Below the pieces are notes generated by a model. That model was not told the origin of the DNA. It was given only the letters and a program-made list of their open reading frames with translations, and made no database searches. From the NCBI RefSeq assembly GCF_001695855.1, contig NZ_MBSS01000009.1, positions 83,937-147,936 of the forward strand: a stretch of DNA of 64,000 nt, written 5' to 3'. Origin of the DNA: Ensifer sp. LC163. Lineage in GTDB: Bacteria; Pseudomonadota; Alphaproteobacteria; Rhizobiales; Rhizobiaceae. A program made the translations under genes and the position numbers. Positions 17,279 to 26,296 of the stretch are shown piece by piece. Within the stretch, counting starts at the first letter, position 1. Each line of letters opens with the position of its first letter.

Positions 17279-17596
17279 GTGGACAATGCCGCAATCGAAG
17301 AGATGTTCGAAACGCTCGGGCCGGTGACCATCAAACGCATGTTCGGCGGCAAGGGCATCTATTTCGAAGGAATCATCTTCGCGCTTGAAGTCGACGGCGA
17401 AATTCTGCTGAAGGGCGATGACAAGACGGCCCCAGCCTTCGAGGCGGCCGGATCCCGGCAATGGGCCTATGACGGCAAGGGCAGGCCGGTGAAGATGCCC
17501 TACTGGAGCATCCCGGAAGAGGCGTATGACGATCCTGAGGAAATGGCGCGATGGGTCAGACTTGCCTATGAGGCGGCGTTGCGGGCCAAGAAATAG
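17279..17596 (+). CDS. TfoX N-terminal domain protein
   Basis: A 105-residue TfoX-like protein with IEEMFETLGPVTIKRMFGGKGIYF, the family's MFGG core, then PYWSIPEEAYDDPEEMARWVRLA. The start is GTG 17279, 4 bp after the preceding stop, with GGAGGA at 17265-17270. Full TfoX proteins regulate competence, but one-domain versions are common in alphaproteobacteria and their role is unknown. It is the last gene of the maturation operon, which may be chance. Confidence 0.83.
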   Translation: MDNAAIEEMFETLGPVTIKRMFGGKGIYFEGIIFALEVDGEILLKGDDKTAPAFEAAGSRQWAYDGKGRPVKMPYWSIPEEAYDDPEEMARWVRLAYEAALRAKK

Positions 17597-17634
17597 GCCG
17601 ACCCATCGACTTCAAGCGAGATGGCGAAAGAGGT

Positions 17635-18072
17635 TCAGCCGGCGTCGACCAGAAACTTCGCCTGTGCTCGAATCGCACCGACGGCGTCGGCGGCAAACCG
17701 CGAAAGCGGCTGGGGCAGGGCATCGAGATCGTACCAGCCGATGTCGGACAGCTTGTCCGGCTCGGTCAGTTGCGGTTCGCCCGAAAAGTCGTCGGTCACG
17801 TAGATCATCGAGATCCAGTGCTGACGATCCGCCTCGATCAGTTGTTCGCTGAGGCAGAGAAAGCGGGTCGAACGGATCGACAGGCCGCTTTCCTCTTCGG
17901 CCTCACGGCGCGCGGCGAGCTCGCTGCGCTCCATGTGGTCGACCTTGCCGCCCACAATGTTCCAGTGGCCGGCTTCAGGCGCCTTCAGGCGCTTGCACAG
18001 CAACAGCTTGCTGTCGCGCATGATCGCTAGTCCGCAGCCGAGGCCCGGAAAGTCAATGCCCGGCCGACCCAT
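17635..18072 (-). CDS. Nudix hydrolase
   Basis: A 145-residue Nudix protein. The box GX5EX7REUXEEXGU is complete at residues 42-64 (GKVDHMERSELAARREAEEE and on to SGL). It is one domain with no extra segments. Such proteins hydrolyse nucleoside diphosphates linked to other groups; the WNIVGGKVDHME stretch resembles the ADP-ribose/NTP subgroup, but the substrate cannot be told. ATG at 18072. It lies 8 bp downstream of the helicase gene, so it is probably co-transcribed with it. Confidence 0.88.
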   Translation of the reverse strand: MGRPGIDFPGLGCGLAIMRDSKLLLCKRLKAPEAGHWNIVGGKVDHMERSELAARREAEEESGLSIRSTRFLCLSEQLIEADRQHWISMIYVTDDFSGEPQLTEPDKLSDIGWYDLDALPQPLSRFAADAVGAIRAQAKFLVDAG

Positions 18073-18080
18073 CGGTTGGA

Positions 18081-19589
18081 TCAGGCCTTGCCGGCAATCA
18101 GCATGAACGCGGGGATCTCGTCACCGAAACCGACAGGCGTCGGACCGTCGTCGTGGTCGCGACGGTGGCGATTGCGACGATCACGGTTGTCGTCATTGGC
18201 AGGGTTTGCCGCGCGGACCGGACGTTCCGGACGGTGGCCGTTGCCCTGCTTCGTCTCTGCGTTGCGTGCCGGTTTCACCGATTCTACCCTTTCGACGACT
18301 GCTTCGATTTCGGCCTCACTATCGGCACGAACCGTATCTGTTTTGTGATCGGAACGGCCTCTCGGCGCACGGTCCCCATCTTTTTTACGGTCCCTGCGGC
18401 CGTCGCGGCCGCGGTCACGGCGACCGGTGTCGTGGCTTTCCATCGGCTCGGGAAGGTTCGAGAGATCGCCGTTCAGCCACTCGACCTTCTGGCCGATCAG
18501 CTTCTCGATGGCGTCGGAGAACTTCGTGTCGCGCTTGGTCACCAGCGTGAACGATGCGCCGGAGCGGCCGGCACGGCCTGTACGGCCGATGCGGTGAACA
18601 TAGTCTTCCGCATGGATCGGCACGTCGAAATTGAAGACGTGGCTGACATCGGGGATGTCAAGGCCGCGGGCAGCAACATCGGATGCGACCAGCAACTTGA
18701 TGTTATTGTCCTTGAAATTGGCAAGCATGGTCATGCGCGAGCGCTGGTCCATGTCGCCATGCAGAGCGCCGACCGAGAAACCGTGACGGTCAAGCGACCG
18801 GAAGAGGTCGGCGACATCCTTCTTGCGATTGCAGAAGATGATGGCGTTCTTCAGCTCGTCCTGGGCGCGGATCAGGTCACGCAGCACGGCGCGCTTTTCA
18901 TAATCTTTCGCGTGTGTCGCAACGAAGCGCTGCGTCACCGTCTGGGCCGTGGACGCCGGGCGGGCGACTTCGACCCGTTCCGGGTTCTGCAGGAAGCGGT
19001 CGGCAAGCTTCTGGATCTCCGGCGGCATGGTTGCCGAGAAGAACAGCGTCTGGCGCGTGAACGGGATCATCTTGGCGATGCGCTCGATATCCGGAATGAA
19101 GCCCATGTCGAGCATGCGGTCAGCTTCGTCGATGACCAGGATCTCGACGCCGCTCATCAGCAGCTTGCCACGCTCGAAATGGTCGAGCAGGCGGCCGGGC
19201 GTGCAAATCAGCACATCGGCGCCGCGCTCCAGCTTGCGATCCTGTTCGTCGAACGAGACGCCGCCGATCAGGAGTGCGATGTTGAGCTTGTGGTTCTTGC
19301 CGTACTTGTCGAAGTTCTCAGCGACCTGGGCAGCCAGTTCGCGCGTCGGCTCCAGAATCAGCGTGCGCGGCATGCGCGCTCGTGCACGACCCTTTTCGAG
19401 CAGGGTCAGCATCGGCAACACGAAGGAGGCCGTCTTGCCTGTTCCCGTCTGCGCGATGCCGAGAATATCGCGGCGCTGGAGTGCCGGGGGAATGGCACCA
19501 GCCTGGATCGGGGTCGGGATTGTGTAGCCCGCATCGGTAACTGCGGAGAGAACTTTTTGGCTAAGGCCAAGGTCAGCAAAATTGGTCAA
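18081..19589 (-). CDS. DEAD-box ATP-dependent RNA helicase
   Basis: RhlE-type helicase of about 502 residues. In order: Q-motif region YTIPTPIQAGAIP, AQTGTGKT (Walker A), PTRELAAQ, TPGRLLDH, DEAD in VIDEADRMLDMGF, SAT, FCNRKKDVADLF, ASDVAARGLDIPDV and HRIGRTGRAGR. A 120-residue tail is rich in Arg and Asp (RRDRGRDGRRDRKKDGDR) and likely disordered and RNA-binding. Likely role is mRNA or rRNA remodelling. The family-like part begins at TTG 19589 (MTNFADLGLS). The frame is open to a GTG at 19652, but those 21 residues are not family-like; neither has a clear ribosome-binding site. Confidence 0.88.
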   Translation of the reverse strand: MTNFADLGLSQKVLSAVTDAGYTIPTPIQAGAIPPALQRRDILGIAQTGTGKTASFVLPMLTLLEKGRARARMPRTLILEPTRELAAQVAENFDKYGKNHKLNIALLIGGVSFDEQDRKLERGADVLICTPGRLLDHFERGKLLMSGVEILVIDEADRMLDMGFIPDIERIAKMIPFTRQTLFFSATMPPEIQKLADRFLQNPERVEVARPASTAQTVTQRFVATHAKDYEKRAVLRDLIRAQDELKNAIIFCNRKKDVADLFRSLDRHGFSVGALHGDMDQRSRMTMLANFKDNNIKLLVASDVAARGLDIPDVSHVFNFDVPIHAEDYVHRIGRTGRAGRSGASFTLVTKRDTKFSDAIEKLIGQKVEWLNGDLSNLPEPMESHDTGRRDRGRDGRRDRKKDGDRAPRGRSDHKTDTVRADSEAEIEAVVERVESVKPARNAETKQGNGHRPERPVRAANPANDDNRDRRNRHRRDHDDGPTPVGFGDEIPAFMLIAGKA

Positions 19590-19787
19590 AGGGAAATCTG
19601 TTTCCGTTCCGGTTCGATAAGAACACTGCTCGATCGGTGGAAAACACACCACCGCGTGGCCGGGCTCTTAAGCCGAATGCCGTCGAAAGTCAAGAAATCC
19701 AGCACGTTGAAGCGGGAAAAGGTGAACGGCAACGAATCTGTTGCGTTTCTTGTCAAGTAGCAGCGGCCGGGCAGGCCGGCGCAGCGC

Positions 19788-21119
19788 TCATTTCATATAG
19801 CTGGCGAGCTTGCTGCCAGCGTTGAGAAACCGCATGGGATCAACCGCCTGACCGTGCAGCCGGATCTCATAATGCAGGTGCGGGCCCGTCGAGCGCCCGG
19901 TGTTGCCGGATTTGGCGACGACATCACCGGCCTTGATCCTGTCACCGACCTTGACCAAAACCGTCGAGAGATGGGCGTAGCGGCTGGCAACGCCGTTGCC
20001 ATGATCGATCTCGACCATGTTTCCATAGCCACCCGTCAGGCCGGCATTGGTGACGGTGCCCGGAGCCGCCGCACGGATGCGGGTGCCGACCGTGGCACGA
20101 AAGTCGATGCCTGCGTGCAGCGCCAAGCGGCCGAGAAAGGGATCGAGCCTGTTGCCGAAGTCGCTGGTGATATCGCTTGCCGGCGACGGGTTGCCGAATG
20201 GCAGTTCGCGGACCTGAGCCCGGGTCTGCTCAAGCTCGGCAAGGGCCGAGTCGAGCGCGGCAAGCGACCGGCCGAAGCCGTCGTCGTTCACGGGCTCGAC
20301 GAAAGGGCCGCCAATTGCCGCATTCGTCGAAGCTGTGGCCTCATCGGAGGGCGCCAACTCCGTGACGTCATTCTCGGACAGGGCAACACCTGTGCGACCG
20401 ACGATCTTGCGGATGGCTTCGGATGTTTTGGCTGCCCCATCCGTCAGTTGCTCAAGCCGCTCCATCTGGTCGCGCTCCACATCCTTCAGCGAGAGCGTCA
20501 CTTTCGAAAAGAGCCGATCGGCGCGGTCGGAGGTGCTTTCGCCTGGCGCGGGCCGGGCATAGGCAAGGGCGGCGATACGGGCAGGCGCAGCACCTTGCAC
20601 GCCGCTCAGCCCCATCAACTTTTCGATCGCCTGAACGCCGCCGGTAGCATCGGCACGTTTTTCGTGGGCGAGGGGTTCAACCTCTGCCGGCTGGGTGAAG
20701 TCGGTCGACAGGCCCGAGTTTTCCGCCCGTTCGATCAACGCACCAAGTTTGCCGTTGCGAGAGGAAAGCGCCTGTTGTTGCTGAAGCAGTTTTTCGACCT
20801 TCTCTTCGACCACCTGCTGATCAAGCAACTGTCGGCTCGTCACGCGATCGACCTGTGCCCGTAACGCAGTGATTCGGTCTTCGTATTCGTGCTGCATGCG
20901 TGCCTGACGGGCGATCGTGCCACCGATGAGGTCGTCGCGAAGAACGAGGTAGGATGTGGCGGCGAGGTAACCGATGCTGAAAACACCGGCTGCGGAAACG
21001 GCAAGGGCCGCCATCCACGGACGCACGGTCATATGGCGGACCTTGTCACCGCTCGCCAGGATCAAGACGTGATTCTGCGCGCGCTTTCCGAAGGTGCGAT
21101 TTGCCGAACGTTCAGACAC
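19788..21119 (-). CDS. M23 family membrane-anchored endopeptidase
   Basis: A 443-residue cell-wall peptidase. A cytoplasmic N-terminus and one membrane segment (about 35-57, MAALAVSAAGVFSIGYLAAT) are followed by a coiled-coil region rich in Gln and Glu (about 70-130, LLDQQVVEEKVEKLLQQQQ), then the LytM domain (about 320-425). Zinc ligands are in LHAGIDF and GPHLHYEI (His414, His416), so it should be active on peptide crosslinks. The layout resembles RgsM of S. meliloti, needed for polar growth; orthology is not shown. The start is GTG 21119. Confidence 0.88.
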   Translation of the reverse strand: MSERSANRTFGKRAQNHVLILASGDKVRHMTVRPWMAALAVSAAGVFSIGYLAATSYLVLRDDLIGGTIARQARMQHEYEDRITALRAQVDRVTSRQLLDQQVVEEKVEKLLQQQQALSSRNGKLGALIERAENSGLSTDFTQPAEVEPLAHEKRADATGGVQAIEKLMGLSGVQGAAPARIAALAYARPAPGESTSDRADRLFSKVTLSLKDVERDQMERLEQLTDGAAKTSEAIRKIVGRTGVALSENDVTELAPSDEATASTNAAIGGPFVEPVNDDGFGRSLAALDSALAELEQTRAQVRELPFGNPSPASDITSDFGNRLDPFLGRLALHAGIDFRATVGTRIRAAAPGTVTNAGLTGGYGNMVEIDHGNGVASRYAHLSTVLVKVGDRIKAGDVVAKSGNTGRSTGPHLHYEIRLHGQAVDPMRFLNAGSKLASYMK

Positions 21120-21207
21120 TCCACCACTCCCGCCATCTGCGAATTGTCTCGCACTGCTTGACGGGCATTACACTTCGTTAGGGTTAATATTTGGTTGAGT
21201 GCTCGCA

Positions 21208-22038
21208 CTACGAGAGATTGGTCGACGCGGTCATCGAGCGGTAGAAGGATGGAGTGAGGCCGGCTTCCGCCCGGGCAATGTCGTTGAACGGCGCCTTGAG
21301 CGGGCCGCGAAAATTGGCGCGGACAAGCTGCTGAAACGTTGCCGCCGGATCCTTTCTTTCGCGCGCGCAGAGAAAGCGGAACCATTTGGCACCGACCGCC
21401 ACATGGCCTTTCTCGTCCTCGTAGATGACGTCGAGCACCGCGGCCGTCTCAAAGTCTCCTGTCTCGCGCATGCGCGCCTGCAGGGCCGGTGTCACGTCGA
21501 GCCCGCGCGCCTCCAGGATCAGCGGGACGACGGCAAGCCTGGCGGTCAGGTCGTTGCGTGTGTCGTGCGCCGCCTGCCAAAGTCCGTCATGGGCAGGCAG
21601 GTCGCCATAGTCGGCGCCAAGGTCGTTCAGGCGCTGGCGAACCATGCGGAAGTGCTTGGCCTCTTCGAATGCAACCTTCATCCATCCATCGAAAAACGAG
21701 TTCGGCACTGTTTCGGACGCGAAGCGCGCGACGATATCGAGCGCGAGGTCGACGGCATTGAGTTCGATATGGGCAATCGAATGCAAGAGCGCGATCCGCC
21801 CCTTGAGCGAGCCGAGCGAGCGCTTCTTCACCTGCGTCGGTGGCGTCAGAACAGGCTTTTCCGGCCGACCCGGCCGCAGCGGAACCGGGCGGTCGAGCGG
21901 CGAACGCAGCGACAGGGTACGGCGCTGCCAGCGCCGGGCGGCTTCCTGCGCCAGCTCAGTCTTGACGGCGAGATCCGCAGCGCTGATCGCCTCGACAGCG
22001 GCGCCGCGCAGGCTGTGGAACGTGGGAAGCGTCGTCAT
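21208..22038 (-). CDS. DUF455 ferritin-like protein
   Basis: A 276-residue helical protein of the DUF455 family. It has ferritin-like metal motifs: HSIAHIELNAVDLALD, WMKVAFEEAKHFRM, PLILEARGLDVTP and VIYEDEKGHVAVGAKWF, giving the Glu/His ligands for a di-iron or similar centre. Function is not established; relatives are annotated as ferritin-like or RNA-modifying (MiaE-like fold). ATG at 22038, 20 bp after the peroxiredoxin stop, so the two form an operon, which could hint at an oxidative-stress role. Confidence 0.85.
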   Translation of the reverse strand: MTTLPTFHSLRGAAVEAISAADLAVKTELAQEAARRWQRRTLSLRSPLDRPVPLRPGRPEKPVLTPPTQVKKRSLGSLKGRIALLHSIAHIELNAVDLALDIVARFASETVPNSFFDGWMKVAFEEAKHFRMVRQRLNDLGADYGDLPAHDGLWQAAHDTRNDLTARLAVVPLILEARGLDVTPALQARMRETGDFETAAVLDVIYEDEKGHVAVGAKWFRFLCARERKDPAATFQQLVRANFRGPLKAPFNDIARAEAGLTPSFYRSMTASTNLS

Positions 22039-22058
22039 CTCGGTCTCTTCGTTTTCAC

Positions 22059-22526
22059 TCAGAGCTCCTTGGCGGCCTCGAGCACTTCGTTGGCGTGGCC
22101 ATTAACCTTGACCTTTTCCCAGACGCGCGCGATCCGGCCGTCGGTGGCAATGAGGAAGGTGCTGCGTTCAACGCCCATATATTTGCGGCCGTAAAGGCTC
22201 TTTTCCACCCAGAGGCCGTAGGCGTTGATGACGGACTTCTCCTCGTCGGCAGCAAGCGTTACCGCCAAGTCATGTTTCTTGGCGAAGCGGTCGTGACGTT
22301 TCACCGAATCGGGTGATATCCCGATCAGCTCGACGCCTGCGGCGGCAAATTCCGGGGCAAGTGCGGTGAAGGAGATCGCCTCCAGCGTGCAACTTTTGGT
22401 GTCGTCCTTCGGGTAGAAGAACAACACGACTGGGCGTCCGCGCAGGGCCGAAAGCGCGATCGTACCGCCGCCGTTACGGGGAAGCGTGAAGTCGGGAGCG
22501 AGATCTCCGGGAGTAAGGCCTGCCAT
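22059..22526 (-). CDS. bcp: Bcp/PrxQ-type peroxiredoxin lacking the usual resolving cysteine
   Basis: A 155-residue thiol peroxidase reducing hydrogen peroxide and alkyl peroxides. LTPGDLAPDFTLP and VLFFYPKDDTKSCTLEA place the peroxidatic Cys46. In most PrxQ proteins a second cysteine lies five residues later (CTxEAC); here position 51 is Ile, so this is a one-Cys form needing an outside thiol. ERSTFLIATDGRIARVW is also typical. ATG 22526 has AAGGAAGG about 8 nt upstream. First gene of the pair with the DUF455 protein. Confidence 0.9.
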   Translation of the reverse strand: MAGLTPGDLAPDFTLPRNGGGTIALSALRGRPVVLFFYPKDDTKSCTLEAISFTALAPEFAAAGVELIGISPDSVKRHDRFAKKHDLAVTLAADEEKSVINAYGLWVEKSLYGRKYMGVERSTFLIATDGRIARVWEKVKVNGHANEVLEAAKEL

Positions 22527-22850
22527 GAATAAACCTTCCTTGCGCCAAGTTTTGCGGACAATCGCCGGCTAGGGCATATCGAGAATCAGCGACCTCCGTC
22601 CAGCGGATTTGTGCTAGATTTGACAGGTTCCGGACGGGTTGCGTCGATAGGACCCTTTGCCCGGCATCCACACACGCGAAACCCGCGGATGTGTGAATGC
22701 TTTCCACAGCATGGTCGGTAAGACGTGATGACACCGTCCGGCCAGATGTGGTCTACGTGACGGTGAAAATGATCCGTCGACCCGTTGCCGCATGATGCAT
22801 CGACGGGAGCGGCGGGCTTTCCCGTACTGAACCGGAGGGCGTCCGCGCCG

Positions 22851-25800
22851 ATGAGTGAGATCCGCGGCGAAAAAGTCGGCTTTCGCAAGAAAGACATCGT
22901 CGCGTTGCATGCGTTGCCCTCAGCGCAGGCACACGAACCCGTCATCGTGCATGCGCCACACAAACGCGGGATCCTGGGTTTTCTCAGCAAGATTGCGGTT
23001 TGCGGCTTTCTGCTTGCCTTCATCATTGCAGCCAGCCTGATCGCCGTCGTCGAGAGCGGGGCTATCGACGGCACGCTCAATGCGCGCGCCCGCACGGCGC
23101 TGAACGCGGCGCTCGGCGGTGCCTATCGCGCCGAGGTCGGCAGCACCGTCGTTCGCATGACCTCAAACGGTGCCTTGGCGCTGAAGGCGCGGGAAGTGGC
23201 GCTGAGCGAAACCACATCCGGCCAGCCGGTTGCAAAATTGAGTTCGATATCCATTGCCCTCGACCCTCTGGCACTGTTGACGGGCCGGATCGCGGTTTCA
23301 CGCCTTGAAGCGGAAGGCGGCGATTTCGACACAGGCCTCCTGCCACGCGGCGAGCCGATCGACCTGACAAAGATCAAAATCGCAGATGTCGGCGACGCGC
23401 TGGAGCAGCTTTTTGCCCATGTCGACCGCATGTCACAGATGGCGGCAGGACGCGGTGACCAGACGGTCTTGCTTTCCAATTTCTCCTTCACCGTCGCCGG
23501 CGCGCGTGACCGCGTCGTGCCGGTCGATGCAAAAGAACTGGAGTTCAATCGTGATGCCGATGGCTCGATGCACGTCAAAGGCAGCGTTGCCGTCGATGGT
23601 GTCGATGTCGATCTGAGCGCCAACGCTCTTGGTGCAAAAGGTCATGTGTCGGGTTTCGAAGCCGCGATTTCGAACGTTCCGTTGAAGCCCTTCTTCTATC
23701 ACGGCCCCTTCGGCAAGGAGGCGGCCTTCGGCATCGACGCAACGGCGGGACTGACGCTGACAGCAACGCGCGCCGCTGAAGGCGCAAAGCCCGATCTTCG
23801 CGTGGCGGTCAGGACATCGGAGGGCGCGTTCCACGCCGGTGGACTGATGTCGACGATCAATCCATCGCAAATGGATATCGCCTATGATTTCGAGCGCGCT
23901 TCGGTCGAGATCCTGCCATCGACCGTCAATATCGGCCGCTCGATCTTCCCGTTTACCGGTGCAGTGAAGGACCTCGACAAGATCACAGGTGCAACCGACC
24001 AGGGCTTTGCCATCGATCTCCTGTTCAGGAATGCCAGCTCTGCGCCGGAGGACATTGCGGAGCGCCCTTTGATCTTCGACGCGAAGGCGAGCGGCCGCTT
24101 CACCTCTGATGCGCGCCACCGCCTGATCTTCGATCAGCTCGCCGTTTCCAGCCCGCTCGGTTCCATGTTCGGTTCGCTTTCGGTCGCCTTCGGCAAGACC
24201 TCGCCGCAGGTGAGCTTTGCCGCGGTCAGCGATCGCATGGAGCCGACCGCGGTCAAGCAGCTCTGGCCATGGTGGCTTGCCAAGGGCGCCCGCCGGTGGG
24301 CGATAGGCAACCTCTTCGGCGGCACAGTCACCGATGCGCGCATCGAAGTTTCGGTGGCAGAGGGGCGGATAGCCGAGAACGAAGGCGAGCTGAAGCTCGG
24401 CGAAAAAGAACTGAACATCACGTTCAACATCGACGATACGCGCGTCAATATTGCCGGCGAGATTCCACCGCTGCGCGACACGTCGGGCACGTTCAAGCTG
24501 AGCGGCCAGCGCATGGAAGTGGGCGTCAAGCAGGGAGCCGCCTACTTCCCCTCTGGCCGATCCGTCGCGCTCAATGGTGGCGATTTCATCATTCCCGATG
24601 TCTACACCAAACCGCTGATCGCTGAGATGAAGATCGAAGTTGGCGGTCAGGCCGACGCGATCGCCGAGCTCGTCACCTACAAGCCGATACAGGCGTTGCA
24701 AAAGACACCGTTCGTTCCCGGCGACTTTACCGGTCCGCTGACCGCACAGGTCGGAGCGCGCTTTGGCCTCGTCACCGACCAGCACCCACCGCCGCCTCTC
24801 TGGCAAGTGGAAATGCAACTCGATGACGTCACTGTCACGCGCCCGATCTCCGGGCGTGACGTCTCCAATCTTTCCGGCACGTTCCGGGTCGACAACGAGC
24901 AGGCGGTTCTCGATGCCAATGCGGTTGTTGAAGGCGCAAAGGTCAAGATCGCGCTCACCGAACCGGTCGACAGCAAATCGAAGGTCAAGCGCAAACGCGA
25001 AATCAGCGGCACACTCGATGATGCAGCCCGAGAGAAGCTGATGCCTGGCCTGTCGAAGATCATCTTCGGGCCGATGAACGTCGATCTGGTGATCGATGAA
25101 GCTGATATGCAGCATGCCACTATCGATCTGACCAGGGCAAAACTCTCGCTTCCGTGGATCGGCTGGAACAAAGGCGCAGGCATTCCTGCGGAGGTGCGCT
25201 TCACATCCGATATCAGCGACAGCGTCACAACCATCAAGGACTTTGCGATCGCCGGCGACGGTTTCGGCGCGCGCGGCACCCTGCAGGTCGATGACGCCGG
25301 CATAGTCAACGCAAAACTCAGCAATGTCCGCCTGGCGCAGGGCGACGATTTCAACGTTGTCATCGATCGCCGCAAGGGCATCCATGTCGTCACGCTGAGC
25401 GGCACTTCGGCCGACATTCGTCCGATCCTTGCCCAGATGAAGAGCGGCGCGAACGGCAACGGCGGCAGCGGTGACGACATCACCATCCAGGGCCAACTCG
25501 GTCGCGTCGCCGGCTTCAACGGCGAAGTGCTGTCGAATGTGAATCTGGTGTATTCGGAACGGGGCCAACAGATCGAAGACATCAACCTGTCGGCGGTGAC
25601 CGGCAGCGGCCAGGCGGTGGTAGCGCGGCTAGCCAAATCGGGCGCCGACAACACGCTTGAGCTGACCACTGGCGACGCCGGTTCGCTTGCTCGCTTTGCA
25701 GATATCTACAGCAACATGCGCGGCGGTCTCTTGAACCTGAAGCTGCGCGATCGCGGCGGCCGGTCGTGGCGCGGCTCGGTCGACATCCGCAAGTTCTCGC

Positions 25801-26246
25801 TCGTCGGCGAACAACGCCTGCAGTCGATGGTTTCGACGCCGGCGGGACAGGACGGGCGAAGCCTCAATCAGGCAGTCCGCCGTGACATCGACGTCAGCAC
25901 GGCACGCTTCGAACGCGGCTTCGCCCAGCTTGCGCTTGATCGCGGTGCCATCCGCGTCGATGGCGGCGTCCTCAGGGGGACCGATGTCGGCGCGACCTTC
26001 CAGGGAACCGTGCGCGACGGCAACGGCATCATGGACATGACGGGCACCTTCATGCCCGCCTACGGCTTGAACCGGATTTTCGGGGAGCTGCCGTTGATCG
26101 GCGTCCTGCTCGGCAATGGCCGTGACCGCGGCCTGCTCGGCATCACCTTCAAGCTCAATGGCCCGTTCAGCCAGCCGAAGTTGACGATCAATCCGCTTTC
26201 GATCATCGCGCCCGGGGTCTTCCGCAGCATTTTCGAGTTTCAATAA
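22851..26246 (+). CDS. AsmA/YhdP-like (DUF3971) giant envelope protein
   Basis: A protein of about 1,131 residues anchored by one N-terminal membrane helix (around residues 44-68, FLSKIAVCGFLLAFIIAASL) with a long beta-rich periplasmic part. YhdP/DUF3971 features are the WPWWLAKGARRWAIGNLFGG block in the middle, PTAVKQ before it, and at the end DMTGTFMPAYGLNRIFGELP and GLLGITFKLNGPFSQPKLTINPLS, typical of AsmA-like C-termini. Relatives (YhdP, TamB) form bridges that move phospholipids to the outer membrane. ATG 22851 (MSEIRGEK) has GGAGGG 12 nt upstream; a TTG at 22785 is the alternative. It stands alone. Confidence 0.87.
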   Translation: MSEIRGEKVGFRKKDIVALHALPSAQAHEPVIVHAPHKRGILGFLSKIAVCGFLLAFIIAASLIAVVESGAIDGTLNARARTALNAALGGAYRAEVGSTVVRMTSNGALALKAREVALSETTSGQPVAKLSSISIALDPLALLTGRIAVSRLEAEGGDFDTGLLPRGEPIDLTKIKIADVGDALEQLFAHVDRMSQMAAGRGDQTVLLSNFSFTVAGARDRVVPVDAKELEFNRDADGSMHVKGSVAVDGVDVDLSANALGAKGHVSGFEAAISNVPLKPFFYHGPFGKEAAFGIDATAGLTLTATRAAEGAKPDLRVAVRTSEGAFHAGGLMSTINPSQMDIAYDFERASVEILPSTVNIGRSIFPFTGAVKDLDKITGATDQGFAIDLLFRNASSAPEDIAERPLIFDAKASGRFTSDARHRLIFDQLAVSSPLGSMFGSLSVAFGKTSPQVSFAAVSDRMEPTAVKQLWPWWLAKGARRWAIGNLFGGTVTDARIEVSVAEGRIAENEGELKLGEKELNITFNIDDTRVNIAGEIPPLRDTSGTFKLSGQRMEVGVKQGAAYFPSGRSVALNGGDFIIPDVYTKPLIAEMKIEVGGQADAIAELVTYKPIQALQKTPFVPGDFTGPLTAQVGARFGLVTDQHPPPPLWQVEMQLDDVTVTRPISGRDVSNLSGTFRVDNEQAVLDANAVVEGAKVKIALTEPVDSKSKVKRKREISGTLDDAAREKLMPGLSKIIFGPMNVDLVIDEADMQHATIDLTRAKLSLPWIGWNKGAGIPAEVRFTSDISDSVTTIKDFAIAGDGFGARGTLQVDDAGIVNAKLSNVRLAQGDDFNVVIDRRKGIHVVTLSGTSADIRPILAQMKSGANGNGGSGDDITIQGQLGRVAGFNGEVLSNVNLVYSERGQQIEDINLSAVTGSGQAVVARLAKSGADNTLELTTGDAGSLARFADIYSNMRGGLLNLKLRDRGGRSWRGSVDIRKFSLVGEQRLQSMVSTPAGQDGRSLNQAVRRDIDVSTARFERGFAQLALDRGAIRVDGGVLRGTDVGATFQGTVRDGNGIMDMTGTFMPAYGLNRIFGELPLIGVLLGNGRDRGLLGITFKLNGPFSQPKLTINPLSIIAPGVFRSIFEFQ

Positions 26247-26247
26247 A

Positions 26248-26271
26248 AAGGCCGGCGCAATGGCCGGCCTT
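26248..26271. terminator. Hairpin between convergent asmA-like and tyrS genes
   Basis: Arms aaggccgg (26248-26255) and ccggcctt (26264-26271) directly after the AsmA-like stop. The A-run before and short T-run after suit termination from both sides. Confidence 0.65.
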
Positions 26272-26296
26272 CGACATGGTCTGATTGACGCCTGAC

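Noticed and set aside
21120..21207. A CtrA site upstream of the M23 peptidase gene
   Set aside because: TTAACCCTAA-type sequence is present, but the TTAA-N7-TTAA spacing is not met.
23433..25568. A 711-residue frame antisense to the AsmA-like gene
   Set aside because: Shadow frame with Arg/Asp-rich composition and no start signal.
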